A stretch of 64,000 nucleotides of DNA from contig URXW01000003.1 of the NCBI GenBank assembly GCA_900551995.1, positions 16,310-80,309 of the forward strand. The letters run 5' to 3'. This document shows, one piece after another, positions 46,350 through 55,101 of this stretch; position 1 is the first letter of the stretch; each line of letters opens with the position of its first letter. This stretch comes from an uncultured Eubacteriales bacterium. GTDB taxonomy: Bacteria > Bacillota > Clostridia > Oscillospirales > Oscillospiraceae. The translations under genes were made by a program, and so were the position numbers. The notes under the pieces were generated by a model. That model was not told where the DNA came from, did no database searches, and saw only the letters and a list, made by a program, of their open reading frames with translations.

Positions 46350-47753
46350 ATGCGCCATACGGGACATCTGCATCTGCCGTTCCACACGCACCACCGCCCG
46401 GTGCGTTACGACGTGGACATGACCAAGGGCAGTATTTCACGGCACCTGATCAATTTCGCCCTGCCGCTGATGGTGGGGAACCTGTTTCAGCAGCTGTACA
46501 ACATGGTGGACACGTGGGTGGTGGGGAACTACGTCAGCAACGAGGCGTTCTCCGCCGTGGGAACGGTGACGCCCATCATCAACACGCTTATCGGCTTCTT
46601 TTTGGGGCTGTCCAGCGGCGCGGGCGTGGTCATCAGCCAGTATTACGGCGCACAGCGGGAGGAGAAGGTCAAGCAGGCGGTCCATACGTCGCTGCTGCTG
46701 ACGCTGCTGCTGGGCGTGGTGTTCACCGTGGTGGGTATCGTGATGACGCCCATGATGCTGCGCCTGATGAAAACGCCGGCGGAGGTGGCTCCGGAGCAGA
46801 CGGCGTATCTGACCATCTACTTCGCCGGGGTCATGGGGCTGCTGGTCTACAACATGGGCTCCGGTATCCTGCGGGCGGTGGGGGACTCCCGGCGTCCCTT
46901 CTATTTCTTGCTGGTGTCGGCGGTGCTGAACACGGGGCTGGATCTGCTGTTCGTGCTGCGCTTCGGCATGGGCGTGGAGGGCGTGGCGTATGCCACCGTG
47001 ATCGCCCAAGGCGTGTCGGCGGTGCTGACGCTGTGGGTGCTGGCACGGGCGGAGGGCAGCATCCGGCTGGAGCTGCGCTCACTGCGCCTGACGTGGAGGG
47101 TGCTGCAGCAGATCATCGCCGTGGGGATCCCCGCCGCGCTGCAAATGGCGGTGACGGCGTTCTCCAACGTGTTCGTGCAGGGGTACATCAACTATTTCGG
47201 CGCGGACTGTATGTCCGGCTGGACGGCGTACACGAAGGTGGATCAGCTGGTGATACTGCCGGTGCAGTCCATCGCCATGGCGGGCACCACCTTCGTGGGG
47301 CAGAATCTGGGCGTGGGCGACACGCCCCGCGCCAAGAAGGGCGTGCGGATAGCACTGTACCTCTCCTTCGCGGTGACGGCGGTGCTGCTGGTGCCGGTGC
47401 TGCTGCTGGCACCGGATCTGACGGCGTTCTTCAACAGCAAGGCGGAGGTGGTGTCCTACGGTGCGCTGCTGCTGCGGCTGCTGTCGCCCTTCTATTTCTT
47501 CTTCTGCATCAACCAGATCTACTCCGCCGCCCTGCGGGGCGCGGGCAACAGCCAGATGCCCATGTGGATCATGCTGGGCTCCTTCGTGGTGTTCCGCCAG
47601 ATCTACCTGTACATCACGGCGCATTTCATCGCCAACGAGATCGTGCCTATCGCGCTGAGCTATCCCGCCGGGTGGTTCGTGTGCAGCGCGGCGACGCTGC
47701 TGTATTACCGGCGATGCCGGTTTGACAAGCACCGGCTGGTGGAGGACGTGTGA
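46350..47753 (+). CDS. MATE family efflux transporter
   Basis: The 467-residue exporter has a histidine-rich N-terminal tail (HTGHLHLPFHTHHRP) before the first helix. The helix-1 region reads DMTKGSISRHLINFALPLMVGNLFQQLYN (in parts) and AVGDSRRPFYFLLVSAVLN marks the mid loop. The His-rich tail is unusual for MATE proteins and could bind metal. AAAGGAG precedes the ATG. The next small gene overlaps its stop (TGATG). Confidence 0.92.
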   Translation: MRHTGHLHLPFHTHHRPVRYDVDMTKGSISRHLINFALPLMVGNLFQQLYNMVDTWVVGNYVSNEAFSAVGTVTPIINTLIGFFLGLSSGAGVVISQYYGAQREEKVKQAVHTSLLLTLLLGVVFTVVGIVMTPMMLRLMKTPAEVAPEQTAYLTIYFAGVMGLLVYNMGSGILRAVGDSRRPFYFLLVSAVLNTGLDLLFVLRFGMGVEGVAYATVIAQGVSAVLTLWVLARAEGSIRLELRSLRLTWRVLQQIIAVGIPAALQMAVTAFSNVFVQGYINYFGADCMSGWTAYTKVDQLVILPVQSIAMAGTTFVGQNLGVGDTPRAKKGVRIALYLSFAVTAVLLVPVLLLAPDLTAFFNSKAEVVSYGALLLRLLSPFYFFFCINQIYSAALRGAGNSQMPMWIMLGSFVVFRQIYLYITAHFIANEIVPIALSYPAGWFVCSAATLLYYRRCRFDKHRLVEDV

Positions 47754-47923
47754 TGAACAAATGTGAGAGCTGCGTGTGGTACGGTTACGACGAGGAGTAC
47801 GACGACTACGTGTGCGACATGGATCTGGACGAGGACGAGCTGGCGCGATTTCTGGCGGGGGACAGCCGGGAGTGCCCCTACTGGCGTCCGGGGGACGAGT
47901 ACCGCACGGCGCGGAAGCAATAG
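47753..47923 (+). CDS. DUF6472-like small acidic protein
   Basis: A 56-residue protein starting MNKCESCVWYGYDEEYDDYV, with two further cysteines (VCDMDL and ECPYW), a strongly acidic centre and a basic end (RTARKQ). It resembles DUF6472, a family of short Clostridial proteins with four cysteines that may bind a metal. Translation is coupled to the MATE gene by the TGATG overlap. No function is known. Confidence 0.8.
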   Translation: MNKCESCVWYGYDEEYDDYVCDMDLDEDELARFLAGDSRECPYWRPGDEYRTARKQ

Positions 47924-47930
47924 AAAAAAC

Positions 47931-48110
47931 AATAATGCCGGTATTTTCGTGCCGCGAAGCGGCACGAAAATACTCGCTTCGCTCCACGCACGCCTTGCAG
48001 AGCAAGGCTTAGCGCGGCATTTGATCCGATTCGAGGCGGGCTTCGCCCCCTCGAGCTCCCCCTGTGAGGGGAAAAGACTGCACGCACAGCAGGGGTTTAT
48101 CGACACGCAG
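47931..48110 (-). repeat. Interspersed structured repeat, copy 4
   Basis: Minus-strand copy of the ~180-bp element after the DUF6472 gene. It runs opposite to the upstream gene, unlike copy 3. An imperfect GAAGCGGCTCTCGCCGCTTC hairpin follows at 48112-48131. Confidence 0.88.
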
Positions 48111-48219
48111 AGAAGCGGCTCTCGCCGCTTCTTTTAGCTGCGTAAAATGTTGGTCACAGAGGAGTTAAGTTTTATGACAGGGGCGAGGATTTTGGGCACA
48201 TTTCACCATGGGTACACTG

Positions 48220-48248
48220 TTGCCCCCGGCGGGAAAATATGCTATACT
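48220..48248 (+). promoter_or_regulatory. Predicted sigma-A promoter of the solute-binding lipoprotein operon
   Basis: TTGCCC-17-TATACT, 45 bases before the start. Confidence 0.6.
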
Positions 48249-48293
48249 GCACTGTATAACGGTTATCCTACGCAGGGAAAGGGTGGGGCTGAC

Positions 48294-49622
48294 ATGAAAA
48301 AGAGGATCGCGCTGTGCCTGATAGCACTGCTGCTGCTTCTGCCGGCGGCAGGCTGCGGAGAGAAAAAGAACACGGACCCCCTGACGGTGACGCTGTGGCA
48401 CGTCTACGGCGGCGAGGTGGACTCCCCGCTGAACGGTCTGATCGAGCGGTTCAACAGTACCATCGGCGTGGAGAAGAATATCCGGGTGAAGGTGGAGCTG
48501 GTCAGCAACAGCGGCAGCATCCACAAAAGCGTGCTGGCTGCCGCCAACAGCGACCCCGGCGCGCCGACGCTGCCGGATATGTTCGTGTCGTACCCCAAAA
48601 CGGTGCTGGCACTCCCGGACGAGGACATTCTGGTGGACTACCGGGACTATTTCAGCGGCGAGGAGCTGGGCGCGTTCCTGCCCGCCTTCTTGGAGGAGGG
48701 ACAGGTGAACGGACGGCAGGTGATACTGCCCATCGCCAAGTCCACGGAGGTGCTGTTCGTCAACAGGACGCTGTTTGACCGCTGGGCTGCCGCCTCCGGT
48801 GCCAGCTATGACGACCTTGCCACATGGGAGGGCATCTACGCGCTGGCGGAGAAGTACGCCGCCGACACGGGGAAGTGCTTCCTTGTGAACGACTATCATT
48901 TCAACTATTTCCAGGTGGGCGTGACGTCGCTGGGGGAGGACTTCTTCCAGAATGACGGCGTGCGCTTCGGCAGCGGCTTCGAGCGGGCGTGGGAGCCTTA
49001 CGCCCATGCAGCGTTGGAGGGCGGCGTCTGGCTGCAGGACGGCTACGCCACGGAGTCCCTCCGGACGGGGGATACCATCGCGTCGGTGGCGTCCTCCGCC
49101 AGCGTGCTCTATTACTCCGACACGGTGACGTACCCGGACAACACCTCCGAGAAGGTGTCCATCACGTCCCTGCCGTACCCGGTGTTCGAAGGCGGCGAGA
49201 AGCTGGTGATGCAGCGGGGCGTGGGTATGTGCACCACCAAGTCCACGCCGGAGCGGGAAAAGGCGTGCATCACGTTTCTGAAATGGCTGACGGAGCCGGA
49301 GCGGAACGTGGAGTTCGTCACCAGTCTCGGCTATATGCCGGTGACGCAGGAGGCGTTCGACAAGTATCTGCCCGACGCTGTGGAGAGCCTTACCGACCCC
49401 ATGTACATCTCGCTGTACGAGACGTATTTGCAGACGCAGGAGGAGTACACCTTCTATTACCCGCCCCAGATGGAGAACTATCCGGATCTGGAGACGCGGT
49501 TCGAGAATCTGTCGCGGCTGAAGATGATGGCGGGACGCGCACAGTATCTGGAGGGCAGCGGCACGGCGGAGGAATTGGTTTGGGACACGCTGGACAGTTT
49601 TAAACTGGATTACGGTACATGA
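48294..49622 (+). CDS. ABC-type solute-binding lipoprotein (family 1), orphan
   Basis: The 442-residue protein has a lipoprotein signal with an LPAAGC lipobox (C21), then a family 1 solute-binding fold: VTLWHVYGGEVDSPLNGLIE (near residue 32), ILPIAKSTEVLFVNRTLFD and a C-terminal YYPPQMENYPDLETRF. Such proteins usually bind sugars or oligosaccharides for uptake, but no permease or ATPase gene is present. The stop overlaps the start of the membrane LuxR regulator (ATGA), which suggests the binding protein serves as its ligand sensor. Confidence 0.9.
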   Translation: MKKRIALCLIALLLLLPAAGCGEKKNTDPLTVTLWHVYGGEVDSPLNGLIERFNSTIGVEKNIRVKVELVSNSGSIHKSVLAAANSDPGAPTLPDMFVSYPKTVLALPDEDILVDYRDYFSGEELGAFLPAFLEEGQVNGRQVILPIAKSTEVLFVNRTLFDRWAAASGASYDDLATWEGIYALAEKYAADTGKCFLVNDYHFNYFQVGVTSLGEDFFQNDGVRFGSGFERAWEPYAHAALEGGVWLQDGYATESLRTGDTIASVASSASVLYYSDTVTYPDNTSEKVSITSLPYPVFEGGEKLVMQRGVGMCTTKSTPEREKACITFLKWLTEPERNVEFVTSLGYMPVTQEAFDKYLPDAVESLTDPMYISLYETYLQTQEEYTFYYPPQMENYPDLETRFENLSRLKMMAGRAQYLEGSGTAEELVWDTLDSFKLDYGT

Positions 49623-51196
49623 GCGGGGGAAAGCAGATGCGTTCGATCAGGGAAATGCTCCACAAGTCAACCTACGGTGCCGCTCCCAGCATGGGGGCGC
49701 GGCTGCTGCTATACTGGTTCACCATGGCACTGCTGCTGGTGGCGGTGATCCTATCGATCCTGATGGCGACGGGGGTGCTGTCCCACCCGGCGCGGCAGCT
49801 GGCCGGAACGCTGGACATTCAGCAGCGGAACAGCTACGCCACGCTGGACTCCCAGATGGACGCGCTGACGGCGCAGGGCATGGTGATGTCGGGGAAGCTG
49901 GGGCGCGAGCTGGACGCCTTCCTCGCCTCGAAGGGCATTTCCTTTGACGAGCTGAACGACGACCCGGACACCATCGCGGAGCTGGAGCGGCGGCTGTACG
50001 CGCCGCTGAGCAGTTCACTGGCCGCCGCCACGTGCAGCGGGATATTCTTCGGGCTGAACGTCACCGCCAACACGTCGCTGCCCAACGCGGAGACGCTCCG
50101 GGCGGGCATGTATCTGCGCTATTCCGGCTTGCAGCCCACCGTGGCGTCGGAGCAGGACGTGACCTGCTTCCGCGGCGCGGCGGAGGCGGCGCGGAGCTTG
50201 CAGCTCCAGATGCACAACCGGTGGAACCCGGAGCTGAACGCCGCGCTGATCCCCGGCAGTGAGACGGTCTCGTCCTATCAGGGGCTGCGGCTGGCGGACG
50301 GCTGTCTGTGGACGACGCGCATGGAGCTTCCCGACACGTGGGAGCACGTGATGCTGCTGTGCGTGCCCGTTCTGGACGGCGGCGGGATCGTCCGGGGCTT
50401 CTGCGGCATGGAGGTCAGCGACCTCTATTTCAGCCTGTCCCACAGCGCGGTGTCCAGCTCCTTCGGCAGAATACTGACGGTGCTGGCTCCCGTGGAGAAG
50501 GGCGAGGTGTATCTGCCCGGTGCCATGCTGGGAGCCACCGACGGCTCACGGCTGACCGCCAACGGCACGCTGCATTTCAGCGACGGGAAATACTACACCA
50601 CGTACAGCGACGGGAGGTACACCTATCTGGGGCGGCACCAACTGCTGGACGCCGCCACCTCTGACGGCGTGCCCCTTGCCGTCGTGACGCTGGTGCCGGA
50701 GGGCACGTTCCGCAGCTACGAGAAGCATTCGCAGATCGCGTGGTTCGTGGGCGCGGTGCTGCTGCTCCTAGCCATGCTGGCGGCGGCAACGGTGCTGTCC
50801 CGCCGGTTCGTGAAGCCTATCAACAAGAGCCTTGCGGCGGTGCGCGGCGGCGCGGCGGAGATGGTCAAATCCGGCATACCGGAGATCGACGAGCTTCTTG
50901 CCGCTATCCGCAGCCGCCCGGAGGCGTCGCTGCCCTACGAGGTGGAGGCGCGGCTGCAGAGCTTTGCCCAGCGCGCCGGTACCCTGACGGGCACGGAGCG
51001 CACGATCCTGCAATACTATATGGACGGGTACACCGTCAAGGACATACCGGAGCTGGCGCGCATCAGTGCCAGCACCGTCAAGACCCACAACCGGAACCTG
51101 TACCGGAAGCTGGGGGTGGATTCCTTCGACGAATTGAAGGTCTACATCGAGCTGTTTGCCAGCTGCGGGCGCAGCGGCGAGCTGCTGAACAAGTGA
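49619..51196 (+). CDS. Membrane-anchored LuxR-type regulator with extracytoplasmic sensor domain
   Basis: The 525-residue protein has a short cytoplasmic N-terminus, TM1 (about residues 28-50), a ~320-residue extracytoplasmic region compatible with a Cache-type sensor fold, TM2 (about 376-396), a short HAMP-like linker, and a C-terminal LuxR/GerE HTH (TGTERTILQYYMDGYTVKDI to TVKTHNRNLYRKLGVDS, residues 457-505). It is a one-component membrane regulator without kinase or receiver domain. It is coupled to the solute-binding lipoprotein by an ATGA overlap. Confidence 0.85.
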   Translation: MSGGKQMRSIREMLHKSTYGAAPSMGARLLLYWFTMALLLVAVILSILMATGVLSHPARQLAGTLDIQQRNSYATLDSQMDALTAQGMVMSGKLGRELDAFLASKGISFDELNDDPDTIAELERRLYAPLSSSLAAATCSGIFFGLNVTANTSLPNAETLRAGMYLRYSGLQPTVASEQDVTCFRGAAEAARSLQLQMHNRWNPELNAALIPGSETVSSYQGLRLADGCLWTTRMELPDTWEHVMLLCVPVLDGGGIVRGFCGMEVSDLYFSLSHSAVSSSFGRILTVLAPVEKGEVYLPGAMLGATDGSRLTANGTLHFSDGKYYTTYSDGRYTYLGRHQLLDAATSDGVPLAVVTLVPEGTFRSYEKHSQIAWFVGAVLLLLAMLAAATVLSRRFVKPINKSLAAVRGGAAEMVKSGIPEIDELLAAIRSRPEASLPYEVEARLQSFAQRAGTLTGTERTILQYYMDGYTVKDIPELARISASTVKTHNRNLYRKLGVDSFDELKVYIELFASCGRSGELLNK

Positions 51197-51205
51197 AGAA
51201 TAAGA

Positions 51206-51300
51206 TAGACAAAGTGCACAACCCGGCGGGAGCCGGGTTGTGCACTCTGTCTACGCCTAAGGGTGAACTTCCCCTCTGGGGGCAAAAATCACCCTTAGGG
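51206..51300. repeat. Nested inverted repeats before the zinc-ribbon/SPFH cluster
   Basis: Two structures in tandem: a 14-bp stem GTGCACAACCCGGC/GCCGGGTTGTGCAC (bases 51206-51252 with flanks), then 11-bp arms CCTAAGGGTGA (51256-51266) and TCACCCTTAGG (51289-51299) enclosing a CCCC-TCT-GGGG hairpin. No clear T-run follows on the plus strand, and the second palindrome ends four bases before the -35 box of the next promoter, so it may be an operator or attenuator as much as a terminator. Confidence 0.65.
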
Positions 51301-51303
51301 TAA

Positions 51304-51332
51304 TAGACATTCCCCCGCGCAAATGGTAAAAA
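51304..51332 (+). promoter_or_regulatory. Predicted promoter of the 51.4-61.2 kb cluster
   Basis: TAGACA-17-TAAAAA, about 65 bases before the first gene and directly after the CCTAAGGGTGA palindrome. Confidence 0.55.
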
Positions 51333-51396
51333 TGTAGTGTGGATTTTGAGATAGGAAACGAAAGGACGGCGACGTAAACAGGAGGAGGGGACGGCG

Positions 51397-51768
51397 ATGC
51401 GCCGCATCATTAAAGCGTCCATGGAGGACATATCCTCCACAGAGAGATTTCAGTTTTCACTGCGCTGCGCGGTGTGCGGCTTCCGCTGGGAGAGCCAGCC
51501 GACGCGGTTTTCCAAGGCGGGCGTGGTGCCGGAGAACGCAGGCAAGCGCGTGATCTTTCAGGCACTGTACCAGCGGGAGAAGGAGGACGCCTTTGACCGG
51601 GCGGTGACGGAGGCACTGGGGCATTTCAGCCTGTGCCCCATCTGCCAGCGGCTGGTCTGCGACAGGTGCTTCCTGCTGGGGGAGGACATCGACCTCTGCA
51701 CGGACTGTGCGGCGGCGTTGCAGGAGAGAGGCGAGCCGGTGGAGAGCTTATCCGTGGAGAACGGATAA
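51397..51768 (+). CDS. Zinc-ribbon protein, first gene of the SPFH/TPM cluster
   Basis: The 123-residue soluble protein has CAVCGF (near residue 25), then CPIC, CDRC and CTDC near the C-terminus, so at least two zinc-binding knuckles around a short helical centre (YQREKEDAFDRAVTEALGHF). AGGAGGAGGGG precedes the ATG. It is the first gene of the co-directional cluster, 16 bases before the next start. I do not recognise a named family. Confidence 0.75.
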   Translation: MRRIIKASMEDISSTERFQFSLRCAVCGFRWESQPTRFSKAGVVPENAGKRVIFQALYQREKEDAFDRAVTEALGHFSLCPICQRLVCDRCFLLGEDIDLCTDCAAALQERGEPVESLSVENG

Positions 51769-51784
51769 AACGGAGGGATCGCAC

Positions 51785-52426
51785 ATGAAAAGGGGACTTT
51801 GGATAGGAGGTGTACTGCTGGTCATGGTGCTGTGGGGAACAATGGGCTGCGGCAAGGCGGGGGAGCCGGAGAGCGGTCACATGGTGGACGGTCCCGGCAT
51901 GATGTATACGCCGGAGGATCAGACGCCCTTCCAGGGGACGTGGCAGAGCCGGGACGGCTCTATCGTCATGGAGGTGGAGAGCAAGGGGCAGTTCGAGCCG
52001 TCCCGCATACAGGTGCTTGTCAACGGCGAGGAGGACTTTGCGTCCGATGCGTGGGTATATAAAACAGGGAATGTAAAGCTGACGGAGAAGCATAAGGTAA
52101 TTTCTATGACGGGGACGTTCGACGGCTTGACCTTCAGCCACAAGGAGAACGCCTTCCGCGTCCGTTACAGCGACGGCAGCGGGCTGCGGTGGCTGACGCG
52201 GGAGGGCGCGGAATGCGGCGGGGAGGACGTGATCTACTCCACGGAGCCGTATACGCCTCCCGGCAAGGCGTGGAGCTGCCCCGCCTGCCAGACGGAGAAC
52301 GAGGGGAACTTCTGCACCGGCTGCGGCGCGGAGAAGGTGCTGACCTGCGGGAAATGCGGCTGGCGTCCCGCACAGGGGCGTTCCGCCCCGGCGTACTGTC
52401 CGGAATGTGGCAACCGTCTCTCGTGA
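51785..52426 (+). CDS. Lipoprotein-like protein with C-terminal double zinc ribbon
   Basis: The 213-residue protein starts with a short hydrophobic signal (RGLWIGGVLLVMVLWGTMGC) ending in a possible lipobox (TMGC, C22). A beta-rich middle (FQGTWQSRDGSIVMEVE) is followed by a double zinc ribbon (CPAC, CTGC, CGKC, CPEC; residues 160-208). Zinc ribbons normally work in the cytoplasm, so a lipid-anchored outside location would be odd; the segment could instead be an N-out anchor. AACGGAGGG precedes the start. Confidence 0.75.
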   Translation: MKRGLWIGGVLLVMVLWGTMGCGKAGEPESGHMVDGPGMMYTPEDQTPFQGTWQSRDGSIVMEVESKGQFEPSRIQVLVNGEEDFASDAWVYKTGNVKLTEKHKVISMTGTFDGLTFSHKENAFRVRYSDGSGLRWLTREGAECGGEDVIYSTEPYTPPGKAWSCPACQTENEGNFCTGCGAEKVLTCGKCGWRPAQGRSAPAYCPECGNRLS

Positions 52427-52488
52427 GGCGTGCCGATAAAAAACATAGATGGGAAAAGGGAAAAATATCAAAAACAGGAGGAAAAACG

Positions 52489-53832
52489 ATGAAAGCGACA
52501 AAGAAATTGACGGCGGTGCTTTTGGCACTGGTCATGGTGCTGACGCTGGCAGCGTGCGGCGGCGGCGGTGGCGGCGGCGGAACAAAGACCGATCCCGCCG
52601 TGGGCAAGTACATGGGTCTGGAGGTGCTCTCCTACGGCGAGTGGCTGCCCATGGAGGAGATCTACGACCTGGGCGAGAACTACATCGAGCTGAAGGCGGG
52701 CGGCAAGGGCACTTTCTCACTGGACGGCGACCTGATGGAGATCGATTGGGAGCTGGACAAGGACGGCAACCTGACGCTGACCAACTACGGCACCACCTGC
52801 AACGGCACGCTGAAGGACGGTCTTATCACGCTGAACGACTACTTCGGCTTTGATTTGCAGCTGACGTTCCGCAAGGACAGCGGCAGCAGCACTGTCTCCG
52901 GCGCGACGGAGCTGACGCTGGACGACTTCGCCGCGGTGTACGGCGGTGACTGGCACGGCATGGCGGGTCTTACGGACGCCACCGGCGACTTTGAGGAGCT
53001 GAACGACACCGCCCACGAGATCCTGGCGCGCCTCGTCTTTGACGGCAACGGCGGCTGCGAGGTCTGGCTGGCGATGTATCTGGAGGGCGAGAACGAGTTC
53101 AACTTCGCCAACACCTATGCCCGCGTGGTGCCCGATGATGATACGGGTCTGGAGCTGCGCGGCGAGTTCATGGGCGGCGAGATGCAGGAGGGTATCCTCT
53201 CCGTGGACGAGACCGGTGCCCTGTATGTCAGCTGCGAGGTGGATTCCGACATGGTGGACGGCACCATCAGCCTGCTGGCGAACCTGCGCCATCTGGACGA
53301 CGAGAATTGGACGGACGAGGATTACATCCCCATGCCCGAGAGTGCAGTGGAGTACTATCGCGGCAAGACCTTTATGGAGATCGCCAATACCTATCAGATC
53401 GACACCAGCCTGATCCCCGATGACGGCAGCGGCGATGCAGCCGTTTCCCTCCCCAGCGGCGGCGACAACGGCGGTCTGCCGGAGAACTATCCCTTTGAGC
53501 GCACCACCGCCAACGGACAGGGCGAGTACGGCAAGTCCAACCCCGACGCCACCGGCAGAGCGGATCTGCCTACCATGCAGAAGGTGCGCTCGGCTCTGTG
53601 GGATATGGGCTCCGCCGAGACCTCGAAGCTGACGTATGACGACATCAAGGAAATGCTGGGCGGCGAGGACGGCATCCCCCACACCTGCATGGACGAGAGA
53701 AGCTGGAACAGCGAGAAGCACGCTTACGGCTGGTTCAACGGCGAGGGTGACTACTATGTGCTGTACTTCAATGTCCAGGATGGCGACGAGTACTACACGG
53801 CCGCCACCTTCTCCAGCAGCGTGAGAGTCTGA
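52489..53832 (+). CDS. Lipoprotein with tandem lipocalin-like repeats
   Basis: The 447-residue protein has a lipoprotein signal with LAAC lipobox followed by a glycine run (GGGGGGGG). At least two beta-rich units follow: GKYMGLEVLSYGEWLPMEE...LTLTNYGTTCNGTLKDG, typical of the small extracytoplasmic proteins of Clostridia, and GGDWHGMAGLTDATGDFEEL. A more C-terminal part (TYDDIKEMLGGEDGIPHTC to DYYVLYFNVQDGDEYYTAATF) resembles the lipoprotein at 57698, which also has TYADLKEHIGVDC and a late aspartate/aromatic strand. CAGGAGG precedes the ATG. Function unknown. Confidence 0.8.
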   Translation: MKATKKLTAVLLALVMVLTLAACGGGGGGGGTKTDPAVGKYMGLEVLSYGEWLPMEEIYDLGENYIELKAGGKGTFSLDGDLMEIDWELDKDGNLTLTNYGTTCNGTLKDGLITLNDYFGFDLQLTFRKDSGSSTVSGATELTLDDFAAVYGGDWHGMAGLTDATGDFEELNDTAHEILARLVFDGNGGCEVWLAMYLEGENEFNFANTYARVVPDDDTGLELRGEFMGGEMQEGILSVDETGALYVSCEVDSDMVDGTISLLANLRHLDDENWTDEDYIPMPESAVEYYRGKTFMEIANTYQIDTSLIPDDGSGDAAVSLPSGGDNGGLPENYPFERTTANGQGEYGKSNPDATGRADLPTMQKVRSALWDMGSAETSKLTYDDIKEMLGGEDGIPHTCMDERSWNSEKHAYGWFNGEGDYYVLYFNVQDGDEYYTAATFSSSVRV

Positions 53833-53877
53833 CGGCTGATGGACGATACAGAAATTTAGAGAAAGGAAGGCAGAGGT

Positions 53878-54363
53878 ATGCAAGTAACGTTGAACGCACT
53901 GCCCGCTTCGCTGGCAGAATTTCGGAACCTGTCCCTGAAAACACCGGAGGAGGTGGTGGCGGGCTTCCTGTGTGCGCTGCACCTGTACACAAAGAACCCC
54001 ACCGAGGGCGTGGAGGCGATGAACCTCCTGCGGGGGCCCCGCCCCATGACCCCCTATGACGGGCAGTTCCTGCGGGATCGGCTGCGGGGCAAGGAGTATC
54101 TGCCTCTGGCGTACTTCGCAGGCGCGACGCCCCAGAACAGCTACAAGCCCACGACGCCCTACGTGCTGGACGTCCTGCCCGACACAAGGCCGCAGGACAT
54201 TGAGGAGGGCTATCTGCGGGTGTTCGTCTCCACACCCGGCGCGGACGCGCCCCGTCCCATCAAGCTGCGGCAGAAGCCCTCCACCGGCGAGTGGTTCCTG
54301 TGGGAGTATTCCAGCCCCCTCAGCGGGATCCGGACGCCTACGGCGTTGGATCCGTGGGCGTGA
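53878..54363 (+). CDS. DUF6935-like protein
   Basis: The 161-residue soluble protein reads TPEEVVAGFLCALHLYTKNP, then MNLLRGPRPMTPYDGQFLRD and YLPLAYFAGATPQNSYKPTT, the pattern I associate with DUF6935, a family of small Clostridial proteins. It ends in LPWEYSS-type beta strands (GEWFLWEYSSPLSGIRTP). No signal peptide or catalytic motif is seen. GGAAGG precedes the start. Function unknown; its presence in this cluster is the main clue. Confidence 0.75.
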   Translation: MQVTLNALPASLAEFRNLSLKTPEEVVAGFLCALHLYTKNPTEGVEAMNLLRGPRPMTPYDGQFLRDRLRGKEYLPLAYFAGATPQNSYKPTTPYVLDVLPDTRPQDIEEGYLRVFVSTPGADAPRPIKLRQKPSTGEWFLWEYSSPLSGIRTPTALDPWA

Positions 54364-54365
54364 CC

Positions 54366-55028
54366 ATGAGACGGCGGTATGCCCCGTTGATGCTGCTTCT
54401 GGCACTGGCGGTGTGTTTGACGGCGTGTCAGGTGAAGTTCGTCCCCTACGGCAAGCAGGAGAACACCGGCGGCAATACCACCGTTACGGACGTACCGCCC
54501 CCGAATGGCGGCGACACCGACCCGGTGGACGGGCTTGACCCGGTGGGCGGCGATGAAGACTTCTACGATGGCGGGACGGACTACACCATGGAAAAGTACC
54601 GGAAGTACCTGAGTGGCGAGTGGATCGCCGTCGAGGGCGAGGTCGAGGGCGACCGGTACAAGATGGAAGAAGTAGGAATGACCGTGACGCTGGAATTCCA
54701 GGAGGCTGACGGCGTGACCGAGGACGGGCGCGGCACATGGAGTATGGCCGCATGGTACGAATATACCAACAAATATGGCGACCACGAGAAGCTGGACGGG
54801 CTGCACGTGAGGTTCCACAAGGGAGCCATGTACGACGGCTGCGCCAACGAGGAGTGGTACGCGGAGCTGATGGGCGGCCCGGAGGACGCAGAGTACACTG
54901 TGACCATCATTGACAACAACTATCTGGAGATGCACCGCTACATGGAGGACTCCTACGTGGTGTGGGCAGTCTACTTTGAGCGTGCGGACGGGCGGTGGCT
55001 CGACGAATACGGGCGGTTCGTCGAATAA
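54366..55028 (+). CDS. Lipoprotein of the SPFH/TPM cluster
   Basis: The 220-residue product has a lipoprotein signal with an LTAC lipobox, an acidic, glycine- and proline-rich linker (PPPNGGDTDPVDGLDPVGGD), then a beta-rich lipocalin-like domain (YLSGEWIAVEGEVEGDRYKM; GRGTWSMAAWYEYTNKYG; YTVTIIDNNYLEMHRYMED). It starts two bases after the preceding gene. The LTAC-linker-beta layout is shared with the lipoprotein at 60136. Confidence 0.78.
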   Translation: MRRRYAPLMLLLALAVCLTACQVKFVPYGKQENTGGNTTVTDVPPPNGGDTDPVDGLDPVGGDEDFYDGGTDYTMEKYRKYLSGEWIAVEGEVEGDRYKMEEVGMTVTLEFQEADGVTEDGRGTWSMAAWYEYTNKYGDHEKLDGLHVRFHKGAMYDGCANEEWYAELMGGPEDAEYTVTIIDNNYLEMHRYMEDSYVVWAVYFERADGRWLDEYGRFVE

Positions 55029-55101
55029 CAAGGACAGCAGTCCCCGGAGAAGCGGTATACGAAACAACATAACGACAATAAAGATGTAAAGGAGAAAGAT
55101 C

